Shown here piece by piece: positions 32,385 through 40,838 of a stretch of DNA of 40,838 nt. The stretch is taken from the NCBI GenBank assembly GCA_002336485.1, contig DDCZ01000053.1, positions 1-40,838 of the forward strand. The letters are read 5' to 3'. A model generated the notes under the pieces. It searched no databases and was not told where the DNA came from. It saw only the letters and a program-made list of their open reading frames with translations. Numbering within the stretch: position 1 is the first letter of the stretch; each line of letters begins with the position of its first letter. A program made the position numbers and the translations under genes. Source of the stretch: Flavobacteriales bacterium UBA1993 (lineage in GTDB: Bacteria > Bacteroidota > Bacteroidia > Flavobacteriales_G > Salibacteraceae).

Positions 32385-34574
32385 TTGAAAGACTTCCTAC
32401 TTCTTACTCCCCCATTTACGCAGCTCAACACACCTTATCCGGCTACAGCCTATCTTAAAGGTTTCTTGAACACGAAAGGCTATAGCTCCTTTCAAATGGA
32501 TTTAGGAATTGAAGTAATTCTTGAACTCTTCAGCGCTAAATGCCTCGACCACATTTTTAACACGGCAGTTGAAAACGATTCGGTTCAATCTGAAAACGCG
32601 CAGCGCATATATACTTTACGCGCCGATTACATTCAAACCATAGATCCTGTTGTACAGTTTCTACAAGGAAAGACTCCCATCCTTGCCAGACAAATCTGTA
32701 CTGGCAATTTCTTACCTCAAGCTTCGCGCTTCCAGCAACTAGATGAGCTTGAATGGGCTTTTGGATCCATGGGCATTCAAGATCAAGCCAAACACCTGGC
32801 AACACTATACCTCGAGGATATTTCAGATTTCATAACCGAGTGCATCGATGCAAACTTTGGCTTCAGTCAATATGCCGAGCGGCTTGGAAGAAGCGCCAGC
32901 AACTTTGACGAAATACATGCGCTGCTTGAGGAAGACCTGAATTACATCGATTCAATTTCTGTCAAAATCCTAGCGCAACGTCTTCAGGAACACGCACCCA
33001 AACTTGTGTGTATTTCATTGCCTTTCCCAGGTAATTTATTCAGCGCCTTTCGCTGCGCTCAGTACATTAAACAGCACCACCCCAACATCAAGGTGGCCAT
33101 GGGTGGCGGTTTTCCAAATACGGAGTTGCGATCACTCACTGAGCCACGTGTGTTCGACTTCGTTGACTTCATAAGCCTGGATGATGGTGAGTTGCCCCTC
33201 GAACTGATCTATGCATCGTTGAGTTCAGCGGACAAGAACTTCGAGTTCAAGCGCACCTTCACATGTATCAATGACATTGTTGTTTACAACAACGCCTCAA
33301 CGCTAACTGACTATCCTCAAGCGGCGCTTGGCACTCCAGATTACTCTGATCTCCTTTTAGAAGACTATATATCCGTCATCGGTGTCGCAAACCCAATGCA
33401 CAGTTTGTGGAGTGATGGCAGATGGAACAAGCTCACAATGGCGCACGGCTGCTATTGGGCCAAGTGTACTTTCTGTGATGTTTCCCTCGACTACATAAAG
33501 CTATACGAGCCCATAACGGCTAAATTGCTTGTAGATCGAATGGAGGAAATCGTAGCGCAAACGGGGGAGTCGGGGTTTCATTTCGTAGATGAGGCTGCCC
33601 CTCCTGCCCTTATGCGCGCTTTGGCTATAGAAATCATTCAACGAAAGCTGGTGGTGACGTGGTGGGCAAACATCCGTTTCGAAAAAAGCTTCACGCGCGA
33701 CCTGTGCACTCTCCTTAAACACTCCGGATGCATCGCGGTTTCAGGCGGGTTGGAGGTTGCTTCGGATCGCCTTCTCAAACTGATTGACAAAGGTGTAACC
33801 GTGGAGCAAGTAGCCAGAGTAACAAATAACCTTACCGACTCCGGGATCTTGGTTCATTCCTACCTGATGTATGGTTATCCAACCCAAACAATACAAGAAA
33901 CAATCGACAGCTTGGAAATGGTCCGTCAATTATTCGAACTGGGTATCATACAGTCTGGGTTCTGGCATCAGTTTGCGTTAACCGCACACAGTCCCATTGG
34001 AGCCAACCCGGATGCATACGGAATAGCCCCCGTTAAGGAGTCCATTTCCTTTGCGCACAACGACATTCAGTTTAAAGACAAAACCGGAATAGATCACGCT
34101 AAATTTAGCTACGGATTAAAAAAGTCATTGTACAATTTCATGCACGGAATCGGGTTTGAAACTCCCGTACATAAGTGGTTCGATTTTAAAGTTCCACGAA
34201 CTAAAATCAAGCCTAGCTTCATTGAAGATTCGATCAACTCCGATCCATTCCCAGTCAGCAAGCCAAGCTCAAAACCAATATGGCTGGGCGGAACGCCGCT
34301 GGTTTCGAATCATTCCATTTCAAAAAAGGGAAAGGAAATAGAGATGTGTCAATTGACAATGCACTTAAAAGATGATTGCGTCGAAATTAGCTTAGAGCAA
34401 CCTAAGGCCACATGGTTCTTGAACCAAATTGAGGTCTTATCGATATTCAATAAGGAGCAGCGAACAATGGCTCAACTAAAGGCAGACTTCGAGATCGATT
34501 TTGACGATTTCGAAATTTTCTGGTATTCGAAGCCGATCATGACATTGAAAGACACAGGTATACTAATTATGTAG
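32385..34574 (+). CDS. B12-binding radical SAM protein with CX4CX2C cluster
   Basis: 729 residues. The start is TTG 32385; no ATG is available and the frame upstream only carries non-start codons. An N-terminal extension of about 180 residues precedes a B12-binding-like Rossmann region (KLVCISLPFPGNLFSAFRCAQYIKQHHP, then VAMGGGFPN, LDDGELPLELI). The radical SAM core has cysteines C356, C361 and C364 (HGCYWAKCTFC), one residue longer than the usual CX3CX2C. YxMYGYPTQT and SGGLEVASDRLLKLIDKG are typical B12/radical-SAM segments. Possible methyltransferase or rearrangement role. It follows the cupin gene by 41 bases and may share its transcript. Confidence 0.85.
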   Translation: MKDFLLLTPPFTQLNTPYPATAYLKGFLNTKGYSSFQMDLGIEVILELFSAKCLDHIFNTAVENDSVQSENAQRIYTLRADYIQTIDPVVQFLQGKTPILARQICTGNFLPQASRFQQLDELEWAFGSMGIQDQAKHLATLYLEDISDFITECIDANFGFSQYAERLGRSASNFDEIHALLEEDLNYIDSISVKILAQRLQEHAPKLVCISLPFPGNLFSAFRCAQYIKQHHPNIKVAMGGGFPNTELRSLTEPRVFDFVDFISLDDGELPLELIYASLSSADKNFEFKRTFTCINDIVVYNNASTLTDYPQAALGTPDYSDLLLEDYISVIGVANPMHSLWSDGRWNKLTMAHGCYWAKCTFCDVSLDYIKLYEPITAKLLVDRMEEIVAQTGESGFHFVDEAAPPALMRALAIEIIQRKLVVTWWANIRFEKSFTRDLCTLLKHSGCIAVSGGLEVASDRLLKLIDKGVTVEQVARVTNNLTDSGILVHSYLMYGYPTQTIQETIDSLEMVRQLFELGIIQSGFWHQFALTAHSPIGANPDAYGIAPVKESISFAHNDIQFKDKTGIDHAKFSYGLKKSLYNFMHGIGFETPVHKWFDFKVPRTKIKPSFIEDSINSDPFPVSKPSSKPIWLGGTPLVSNHSISKKGKEIEMCQLTMHLKDDCVEISLEQPKATWFLNQIEVLSIFNKEQRTMAQLKADFEIDFDDFEIFWYSKPIMTLKDTGILIM

Positions 34575-34666
34575 TCTAGCACTGCCATGAAGATGGGAAG
34601 CTCCTGCCATCGCAGTAAAAGGCAATGGAAAGTGTTGCTTTCTTCTTCACTAAACCCCACTATTTC

Positions 34667-35092
34667 TTAAAACATTCTCTTTAGGTAATCAGTTTCTAGA
34701 GTATCCGAAACAATATTGAGTTGCATTGGGAATTCTTGACCTGAATTGGTGTAGTAGTATCCAGTTAAAGTTTCGTCTTTCAATACAAAGTTGAATTTGA
34801 CGTCTCCTTCCTTCCAATATTCATTGTCGGCACTGATGACGATACCTATGTAATCATGATGCTCGGCATCATTTTTCACGATGGCTACTTTATACCTTTC
34901 ATCTAGACTAGAATAGACTCCCTCAAATTGATGAGCATTCCCATTTTCTAGGTAGGTATAGAATTGCGAGAAATTAAATTCGATGTTTTGTTTTTCTATC
35001 GTTCCTAATGTTTTTAAGGGACTTGCATAAGTAAAAGAAGAAAATAACAAGCTAGCACTGAATAGGACTAAGGTTTTGATTGAAGTTTTCAT
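34667..35092 (-). CDS. Hypothetical secreted beta-rich protein
   Basis: 141 residues with a signal peptide (MKTSIKTLVLFSASLLFSSFT, cleaving near YAS). No lipobox. The mature part contains strand-like stretches EGVYSSLDERYKVAIVK, YIGIVISADNEYW, KFNFVLKDETLTGYYY, which suggest a lipocalin-like or small beta-barrel fold. No family is recognised. Gene is transcribed alone, divergent from the YCII gene across a 256-base spacer holding a palindromic site. Confidence 0.7.
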   Translation of the reverse strand: MKTSIKTLVLFSASLLFSSFTYASPLKTLGTIEKQNIEFNFSQFYTYLENGNAHQFEGVYSSLDERYKVAIVKNDAEHHDYIGIVISADNEYWKEGDVKFNFVLKDETLTGYYYTNSGQEFPMQLNIVSDTLETDYLKRMF

Positions 35093-35134
35093 TGTGTTTT
35101 ATTTTGATGGTTACTCAAAGAAACGCTAAACACA

Positions 35135-35158
35135 GTACTATGTATTACATATTAGTAC
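35135..35158. promoter_or_regulatory. Imperfect 24-bp palindrome, candidate operator
   Basis: GTACTA at 35135-35140 is mirrored by TAGTAC at 35153-35158, and the inner ATGTA-T-TACAT adds a second nested palindrome. It lies 43 bases upstream of the secreted-protein ATG (minus strand) within a divergent promoter region, a typical position for a dimeric regulator's operator. No regulator gene is nearby. Confidence 0.4.
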
Positions 35159-35348
35159 AAACGGAAAGCCAAAGCCTCACACAATTGATAATCAGTATTT
35201 TACGACCAACCCGGATGGATGAATGGTTGGATATTTGAACCCTAGAAACATGTTAATCGGATAGCGCCTTGGAATACTTGGATATCAAAGAAATCCCTTT
35301 CGCTGAAATGATTTTGCATATTTTACCCCTTCACAAAGAGAACTTGTT

Positions 35349-35705
35349 ATGAAAGAGTTTATGCTGTTTATACATGCCACCGGAAACCCAATTGGAAACT
35401 TATCTGAAGAAATGCAACATGCGCATATTCAAAAGGTTGGTGGCTATATTCAAGATATGGTGACGCAAGGGAAAATGAAAAATGCACAACCGCTTATTCC
35501 CAGCGGAATAAATGTCTCAAAAGCTGATGGCGATTTTACGGAATCACCTATCAACGAAGCAGCAGAAATGATGGTCGGGTTTTATCACATTCAAGCAGAT
35601 AGCATGTCTCAGGCGTTATCAATCGCAAAATCGGACCCACGATTTGGAGATGGAACATGGCGTATGGAGGTGCGAGAAATCATGAACGTTGAGGGAATAA
35701 ACTAA
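35349..35705 (+). CDS. YCII-related (DGPF-like) protein
   Basis: 118-residue dimeric alpha/beta ferredoxin-like-fold protein of the YCII/DGPF group. It shows MKEFMLFIHATG as first strand, HAHIQKVGGYIQDMVTQGKMKNAQPL as the helix with Gly-rich turn, and MMVGFYHIQADSMSQALSIAKSDPRF as the second strand-helix unit, ending in the usual SDPRF-x-GTWRMEVREI. These proteins are sometimes fused to RNA polymerase sigma factors and have no assigned role alone. ATG 35349 is preceded by AGAGAAC, a weak ribosome site. Confidence 0.88.
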   Translation: MKEFMLFIHATGNPIGNLSEEMQHAHIQKVGGYIQDMVTQGKMKNAQPLIPSGINVSKADGDFTESPINEAAEMMVGFYHIQADSMSQALSIAKSDPRFGDGTWRMEVREIMNVEGIN

Positions 35706-35855
35706 CTCGTTATCTACGCAAATATGAGATCTCCTCATGCAGATGAATGGTAGATATAGCCTTGATATCAAACACCATGAACTGATGAAATTGCACCAAG
35801 AACTGGTCAAGCTCAGATAGAGAATCTATAAGTCGAATACTTCCCCTTATTCTAG

Positions 35856-36932
35856 CTAATCCCTCCCCAATCTCTTAAGCAACGAAAAGTGGCCTCGAAC
35901 GGCGCTCCACAGCGTGCTATTTTCTTGATATGGCAACTGATATTCTTCCGCAGTCGAGCGCACAATGCCCGCAATGGCAGGATAGTGCACATGACAAATC
36001 CCAGGAAACAGGTGATGCTCGATCTGGTAGTTCAATCCGCCTAGAAGATGGGTGACCAACGTACTGTTCTTGGAGAAGTTAGCTGTGGTTTGCAGCTGAT
36101 GCTTGTGCCATGAAACCGGAACATCACTCACATCATCAGCAATAAAATCACAATCAGGAACGACATGTGCTGTCTGAAAAATGATGGTCATAAACACGCC
36201 AGCAACTATGGCCATCGACAGGTACATTGCCGCAACGATGTACCACTCAAATGGCAACACCATTATTGGTATTGCCAAGAAAACACCGTGAAAAATTGCC
36301 TTTTTGATTGCGATAACGGCCGCAAGGTTGAAGGCCTCACCCCTACTTTTTATAAACCCCTCAGCGTAGTACTTCTTCACCTTCATAAAGTCCTTGATGG
36401 TAGTCCACTCCAATACCATCAACGCATAAAGAAGTACGGCGTAATAATGCTGAAAGCGATGAAACCACCTTTTTCGTTGAAATGTTGAAAAGCGAAAAAG
36501 ATACCGAGGATGGATATCCTGATCAATCCCATTCACGTTGGGGTAATTGTGGTGAATCGTATTGTGCTCAATCTTCCAAATGGCCGACTCCACTCCAATC
36601 AAGATAATGGGGATTTCTAAAAGCATATTGACCACCCTACTTTTCGAATAAGCACCATGCGCCGCATCGTGCATAATCGTCATACCTATGAAGGATTGCA
36701 AAAACCCAAGGAGCGCCCATAACAAGAATAGGACTAGCAAATTTTCCAACCCTGAAAAGAGAATCAGAACGTAGATGCCAGCGTACATTCCAAAAAGGGC
36801 GATGGTCTTCCCTAACATCGTTCCATTCGCTCTTTTATCAAGGTGTTTTTCCACAAAAAAAGTGTCGACACGGGCGTATAGTACGCGCATAAAATCATCT
36901 TCGGGATTCTTGGCAAATTGAAACGGTCGCAT
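35856..36932 (-). CDS. Membrane fatty acid desaturase (acyl-lipid/acyl-CoA, front-end-like)
   Basis: 358-residue integral membrane di-iron desaturase. The three histidine boxes are all present: H88-D-A-A-H92, H123-N-T-I-H127-H128 and Q303-I-E-H306-H307. The Gln in place of His in the third box is the mark of front-end desaturases (delta-5/6-type), which in eukaryotes carry a cytochrome b5 domain; none is present here, as in bacterial relatives. Four to six hydrophobic spans flank the boxes. It introduces a double bond into an acyl chain, with unknown regioselectivity. It is transcribed divergently from the broken sulfotransferase gene, 44 bases apart. Confidence 0.93.
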   Translation of the reverse strand: MRPFQFAKNPEDDFMRVLYARVDTFFVEKHLDKRANGTMLGKTIALFGMYAGIYVLILFSGLENLLVLFLLWALLGFLQSFIGMTIMHDAAHGAYSKSRVVNMLLEIPIILIGVESAIWKIEHNTIHHNYPNVNGIDQDIHPRYLFRFSTFQRKRWFHRFQHYYAVLLYALMVLEWTTIKDFMKVKKYYAEGFIKSRGEAFNLAAVIAIKKAIFHGVFLAIPIMVLPFEWYIVAAMYLSMAIVAGVFMTIIFQTAHVVPDCDFIADDVSDVPVSWHKHQLQTTANFSKNSTLVTHLLGGLNYQIEHHLFPGICHVHYPAIAGIVRSTAEEYQLPYQENSTLWSAVRGHFSLLKRLGRD

Positions 36933-36976
36933 CCAAGTGGAAAGTTATGGAACACCAGATTAATGAGGGTTATTAA

Positions 36977-37411
36977 TTGATTATTTTCAATGACCGCATT
37001 CTTGTGTGTGACGAAACCAATGGACCACGTTTTGAACCCCGTATGACCAATTTCCGATACGTTCCCTTTTACCCGTTGGCACGCCTGCTATACCTCGCTG
37101 CAACAAATGGTGGTCTTGGATTCCGAAATGCGCACATCTTCGTGGCTTTCGTTTTTCGCTACATCCTCTTTGAACCACTTCGGTTGCTAGAGCTATTGCT
37201 CTTCGAACGCAAGATTTTGAAACACCAGGTGACAGAGCCCCCCATATTTGTCCTCGGTCATTGGAGAAGCGGCACCACACAACTGCAGCACTTGCTCGCC
37301 TCCGATGAGAACCACGCACCGACGAGTCTCTATCAGTTCTTGTTTATCGATCACTTCATTCTTTCAGAAAGCTGGTTGAAAGGCAAACGACAAGGTGAAG
37401 GGCCAATCTGA
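36977..37411 (+). pseudogene. 5' fragment of a sulfotransferase gene
   Basis: The frame (TTG at 36977, or ATG 37043 at residue 23) encodes only the first third of a membrane-associated sulfotransferase family protein. The PAPS-binding P-loop is residues 91-101 (FVLGHWRSGTT), preceded by the RYILFEPLRLLELLLFERKI membrane-proximal helix. After SESWLKG the sequence departs from any sulfotransferase; it runs KRQGEGPI and stops at 37411, while relatives have about 380 residues including the 3'-phosphate-binding loop. The break coincides with the start of an unrelated charged reading frame. It is very probably non-functional unless the short product has another use. Confidence 0.75.
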
Positions 37412-37872
37412 AAACAAGGAAAAGGTCAAGTCAGAAATTGAGAAGAAGACGAAGGAGAAGTCAGAAGATGACGACGACATGGATGACGACGTGGATGATG
37501 AAGGAGGAAATGACAGCAAAGAAAAAAAGGATAAGTCTGAAAAGTCGAAAAACGGAGGTCATGCCCATGGTAAAAACAAAGGCGAGTTAAGCGGTAAGGA
37601 ATTTGGTCAGAATCGCGCAAGCGAGGCCAAGTCTAAAAATCAAGCCAAAAAGGAAGCTGAAGACAACATTTCTGACGGACAAAAAAGTAAAAGAAGGCAA
37701 GGACAAAGTTGAGCAGGCGCGTGAAAAAGCAAAAGCGAAAAAGGAGTCTGGCGAAATGACAGAAGAAGAATTTGAGGCTGTCGACGAAGAATTGAACAAA
37801 ACCGAGGAGGCGCTTGAAGAAGCCGAAGAAGAGATTCAAAAGGAGCGCGGCAAGGCCGAAAAGATGAAATAA
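37380..37872 (+). pseudogene. Headless, frameshifted gene for a highly charged Lys/Glu-rich protein
   Basis: A Lys/Glu/Asp-rich sequence (KVKSEIEKKTKEK, SEDDDDMDDDVDDE, GHAHGKNKGELSGKEFGQ) is open in frame from 37380 without a good start (first GTG 37395) or signal peptide, and stops at 37712. Its continuation lies in the +1 frame from about 37683 (KVKEGKDKVEQAREK, MTEEEFEAVDEELNKTEE), ending at 37872. The shift is at the A6 run 37681-37686: with five A's the two frames join smoothly as GQKVKEGKDKVE. The composition resembles secreted charged proteins of Bacteroidetes. The N-terminus is absent, so both ends of the locus are broken. A strong terminator follows. Confidence 0.65.
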
Positions 37873-37891
37873 TAAGATTTCCACTATCAAG

Positions 37892-37920
37892 AAAAGCCCC
37901 ATTGCTGGGGCTTTTTTTTT
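37892..37920. terminator. Rho-independent terminator after the charged-protein fragment
   Basis: AAAAGCCCC and GGGGCTTTT form a 9-bp stem around ATTGCT, followed by a long T tract. The A tract on the left makes it usable in the opposite direction too. It lies between the + fragment and the convergent aminotransferase gene. Confidence 0.85.
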
Positions 37921-38009
37921 GATCCCTGCTTTACGATTGGAGTCGCCCAGAAATCAAATTCGTTCGAAACAGTTTAGGGCGACATGAACACCATACCACA
38001 TTCGAAAAC

Positions 38010-39158
38010 CTAAGTATCGCTATTCAATGCATCCATTAAGGCCTCAATGTCGGCCTCCGTATTAAAGGCATGAACGGATACTCTTAACGACTCGCCACGC
38101 TGGCTTACATATACGTTCTTCTCTTCAAGTTTTGACTTCATAGCATCAATGGAAATTCCATCAGGCATTTTTAGCCCGAACAAGTGGTGCGAACAATAGG
38201 CCTCCTCCACTCTCGGCCATCCTTTTTCATCCAAAAGATCGTAAAGCGGTTTATTCAACGCGGCGCAGTACGCTTGAATTTCATCCGGCCCCCAAGCTGT
38301 CACTTGTTCTAGACCAGCGCTCAGCATTGGCATCAATAGAAAGTGGCTTGTCTCACCAACATTGTATCGGCCTGCGTCTGGCATGTACTCCATTCCATAA
38401 TTTGTCAAGGATGCGAAGTTTCTCGAGTTGGTTCGGTTCATCCAACTTTCCTCGATTGGCTTTCCATCGTTGAATCGTTCGCCGATATACATACATCCAA
38501 GTGAGTAAGGACCAAACAACCATTTGTAACCTGCACAGAAAAGTGCATCAATTTGAAATTCATGGACATTCATTGACATGGCACCAACGGCCTGAGTCCC
38601 ATCTACAAGGAAGACCGCGCCAACTTCACGGCAACGAGCACCTATTTGTTTAAGGTCGAAACGCATTCCATGCATCCAGTGGATCGCCGATAGAACAACC
38701 ACCGCCGTATCTTCAGATATAGCCTCTAAGATTCGAGCGTTCCAATCCGATCCCATTAGATCTAGAGATTGGTCTGAGCCGACCACCTTCAATTCAGAAT
38801 CGTGTTTATCACACCATGCTCGAATACCTAGGTAATCACTCGGAAATTCACTCGTAACCGTAATTGCATGTTGACCGCGGCCTGGAGTTATATTGTTCAG
38901 CACAGAGCTTAAACCATAAGAAACAGCGGGCATAAATGCCACTTGTGATGGACGACATTCGACCAGGTTAGCGAAAAGCTTTCGCACATGTTCAGGGCGC
39001 TCAAAAAAATCATCAGAATTTCGCAGATGCAGCTGCTTTTCTCGTTCCATCGCCTCAATCATGGTTCGTTCACCTGATTTCAACAAAGGCGATTTTGCCG
39101 CGCAATTGAGGTAATGAATATCCTTATCTAGATAAACGAGTGATGATTGACTTTCCAT
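38010..39158 (-). CDS. Class V aminotransferase-fold PLP enzyme (cysteine desulfurase-like)
   Basis: 382-residue fold-type I PLP enzyme of the class V group, which includes cysteine desulfurases, isopenicillin-N epimerases and kynureninases. The Schiff-base lysine is K212 in AGYKWLFGP; the Asp pairing with the pyridine nitrogen is in FLVDGTQAVGAM, and VVLSAIHWMHGMRFDL covers the usual substrate-loop strand. It is closer to epimerase/selenocysteine-lyase-like branches than to IscS (there is no clear SSGSACS-type active Cys loop). The start ATG is 39158. The lipoprotein gene lies 76 bases upstream on the same strand. Confidence 0.88.
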   Translation of the reverse strand: MESQSSLVYLDKDIHYLNCAAKSPLLKSGERTMIEAMEREKQLHLRNSDDFFERPEHVRKLFANLVECRPSQVAFMPAVSYGLSSVLNNITPGRGQHAITVTSEFPSDYLGIRAWCDKHDSELKVVGSDQSLDLMGSDWNARILEAISEDTAVVVLSAIHWMHGMRFDLKQIGARCREVGAVFLVDGTQAVGAMSMNVHEFQIDALFCAGYKWLFGPYSLGCMYIGERFNDGKPIEESWMNRTNSRNFASLTNYGMEYMPDAGRYNVGETSHFLLMPMLSAGLEQVTAWGPDEIQAYCAALNKPLYDLLDEKGWPRVEEAYCSHHLFGLKMPDGISIDAMKSKLEEKNVYVSQRGESLRVSVHAFNTEADIEALMDALNSDT

Positions 39159-39234
39159 GATTCTGTTGACTTAGTTGAAGCCATGAAAGTGGAAAAATTT
39201 AGCGTTGATTCCCTTGGATAAGTTGTATAAACTT

Positions 39235-40755
39235 CTAGAATCGAACGGTAGTCAGCGCACTGTCAATCTCAGTTAAATTCATTGAGGTAAACGACTTCAA
39301 CTTATGATCCAAACCATCAACGCTTAGATCCATTTGGGCAAAGGTGAGGTCATCGCCATCACTACTCACTCCGAAAATGAGCACATCTTCCCCATATGGA
39401 ATCCCATCAAAGGCAATGTGGTTATCAACCTGTCGACCAGCCAAATAGACCTGCTGTTCTTTAAATATCAGTCCAACTGTCGACGGACGATCATCAGGTA
39501 ATTTAATCGCAAAATTGACTCGATTCTGAGTTGATCGCATCAATCTATCGCAGTTGATCCAACCAAGACTTTGGGTGGTCATGATATAATAATTCACCTC
39601 CGCTTGGGAGATGCCGCTCACCGCATTTTCACGGAAATTAGCCATGCGTTTTTCTACCTCGTCGGATGGAATAGAAACGGACTCCGTTTTAAAGCCGCGT
39701 TGAGCCATAAATGTTAAATGAAACTCATCATTTGGACTTAGATAGCCCAGAAGATTCGGGTCGAGCGACGGCATATTCCAAAAAAACGAATCGATAAATG
39801 AATCTATTGGCGCAATTCCAGAGGAATCAAGCATCGTTAAGTGATTCACTTTACCATTACGATTGATGGTATACGTAATACTTAATTTGTATTTACTCGT
39901 TCCGACAAGGGAATGGCTCAAAACGTCTGAGTTTTCTAGTGCATCATTCAGCATCATCCAAATGCTTCGTTCGTCCTCGGCATATTTCCAAATTATGGGG
40001 TTTTCCCGAGATCGACTCTTGTACTGCAAAACTTCCATAACCAAATTCGAATCGAATACCGTGTCAGTGCGCCACAAATACCGATTCCAAAAAAAGGAAG
40101 ATTGCGCGGTTGAAGCATTTGATGCGAGCGTATTTGGTAAACTCGATCCCTGCACACTTGACGTAGTTGAATCCCGATCGTTCTCCAAACGCCAATCCAT
40201 AATATTGTTTCCATCCCTTTCACCCAAATAAGTAGTCATTCCGGGAGATTGATCAACGCGGGGAAACATAAGCACCAACTCTGAGGTGTCGCTAATAAAT
40301 AGACGCTTCTTCTTCTTAAAAGCCTGAATCTTGACCGTACCTCCAGTCTCAAGCAGATCTCGGTCACTTCGGGTAGAAAGCCTTTCTGCAAACAACTGTT
40401 TAGGCGTATTGTATTCTGTTATCACCAACTTCACATTTCCTCGCGCGTTTATTCCTGATTCAGAAATAAAGGCCCTTTTTGGAATATGAACCAATATCCC
40501 GGATGCCGTTTTTAAAATTGTATCGTGTTCCGTATCAAGCTCATATTCAACGGGATCTTGAGCAATTCTTTGAATCGATGAATCCAATTTAAACCGCTTT
40601 CGCTGCCACAATTTTGCTTCAAAAAACTCCTCAGAACTATCAAATTGATAGTATACACCCATCGGTGCAGAGGCTTGATTTAAACTCGTTGATTCGGAAT
40701 GCGATTGACATGCCCCGAGAGCAATGGCGATACAGATAATTGCTATAGTTTTCAT
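39235..40755 (-). CDS. Large lipoprotein of unknown function
   Basis: 506 residues with a lipobox signal peptide MKTIAIICIAIALGAC (Cys16 is the acylated residue). The N-terminal mature part (DTEHDTILKTASGILVHIPKRAF, then NVKLVITEYNTPKQLF, then LLETGGTVKIQAF) matches a beta-rich segment found in several Bacteroidetes lipoproteins of unknown role. A middle part with KYKLSITYTINRNGKVNHL looks like a TonB C-terminal or energy-transducing beta fold, a weak resemblance. C-terminal region is soluble. It is the first gene of the last - pair, with 83 bases to the right edge. Confidence 0.72.
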   Translation of the reverse strand: MKTIAIICIAIALGACQSHSESTSLNQASAPMGVYYQFDSSEEFFEAKLWQRKRFKLDSSIQRIAQDPVEYELDTEHDTILKTASGILVHIPKRAFISESGINARGNVKLVITEYNTPKQLFAERLSTRSDRDLLETGGTVKIQAFKKKKRLFISDTSELVLMFPRVDQSPGMTTYLGERDGNNIMDWRLENDRDSTTSSVQGSSLPNTLASNASTAQSSFFWNRYLWRTDTVFDSNLVMEVLQYKSRSRENPIIWKYAEDERSIWMMLNDALENSDVLSHSLVGTSKYKLSITYTINRNGKVNHLTMLDSSGIAPIDSFIDSFFWNMPSLDPNLLGYLSPNDEFHLTFMAQRGFKTESVSIPSDEVEKRMANFRENAVSGISQAEVNYYIMTTQSLGWINCDRLMRSTQNRVNFAIKLPDDRPSTVGLIFKEQQVYLAGRQVDNHIAFDGIPYGEDVLIFGVSSDGDDLTFAQMDLSVDGLDHKLKSFTSMNLTEIDSALTTVRF

Positions 40756-40838
40756 GATAGTGGTTTTAGTGAGACGAACATCTTTTGAAGAACGATGTCT
40801 GCGTCACATATATTCCATAAAATGCAGAGAACTATTTT

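Noticed and set aside
35737..35820. 27-codon ORF with protein-like composition (YSLDIKHHELMKLHQ)
   Set aside because: Too short to support, with no ribosome site and no neighbour logic; could be a gene remnant.
37681..37687. AAAAAAG as a programmed -1 frameshift site
   Set aside because: The continuation is in the +1 frame, the frame-zero codons are CAA AAA AGT, and no downstream pseudoknot is evident; a one-base insertion explains it better.

Overview
The window reads as chromosomal DNA of a member of the Bacteroidota, most likely a free-living Flavobacteriales-type organism. Three things point there. One secreted protein ends in a type IX secretion (T9SS) sorting domain. One cold-shock gene has a Bacteroidetes-style TAnnTTTG promoter. 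Many small proteins are of kinds common in that phylum (13-residue DYKA-repeat protein, DUF1059-like, DUF4375-like, lipobox proteins). Shine-Dalgarno sequences are mostly weak, as expected there. I see no rRNA, tRNA, CRISPR array, insertion sequence, integrase or phage gene. The first gene runs off the left edge.

Layout. 1-2630 (+): kinase-like phosphotransferase, DYKA-repeat protein, VOC protein and DUF1853 protein, meeting the RapA helicase (-, 2632-5466) with one base between the stop codons. 5739-7654 (+): membrane protein, small unknown protein and M19 dipeptidase, facing a LamG/T9SS surface protein (-). 9812-13461: DUF4375 protein (+), then a FAD-dependent dehydrogenase, and a flavin-reductase/flavodoxin-like pair (-). 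13716-15701 (+): OsmC and a PutP-like Na+ symporter, facing a group II PLP decarboxylase (-). 17518-23028: DUF2461 (+), a J-KTSC fusion (-), then a 625-aa PLP enzyme, an unusual zinc-motif SDR and a DUF1456 protein (+). 23049-31371: bestrophin (-), then a long + run of CBS protein, GT39 glycosyltransferase, SulP transporter, esterase, NAD(P)-binding protein and DUF1059-like protein. 31552-34574 (+): CspA, cupin and B12-binding radical SAM protein. 34667-40755: secreted protein (-), YCII protein (+), fatty acid desaturase (-), a decayed sulfotransferase/charged-protein locus (+), a class V aminotransferase and a lipoprotein (-).

Most genes look like housekeeping or accessory metabolism rather than one large system. 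The points most worth attention are these. (1) The 625-aa PLP enzyme appears to contain a dead N-terminal copy of its own fold and lies just upstream of an SDR with an N-terminal four-cysteine motif and no catalytic YxxxK tyrosine. (2) At 36977-37872 the front half of a sulfotransferase is fused out of frame to a headless charged-protein gene that is broken again at an A6 run. (3) A 21-nt exact repeat lies in two regions 14.5 kb apart. (4) The radical SAM protein has CX4CX2C cysteine spacing. (5) A flavodoxin-like membrane protein carries a flavinylation-like DGITGAS motif. (6) Five convergent gene pairs are separated by only 1-32 bases, with no intrinsic terminator seen between them.
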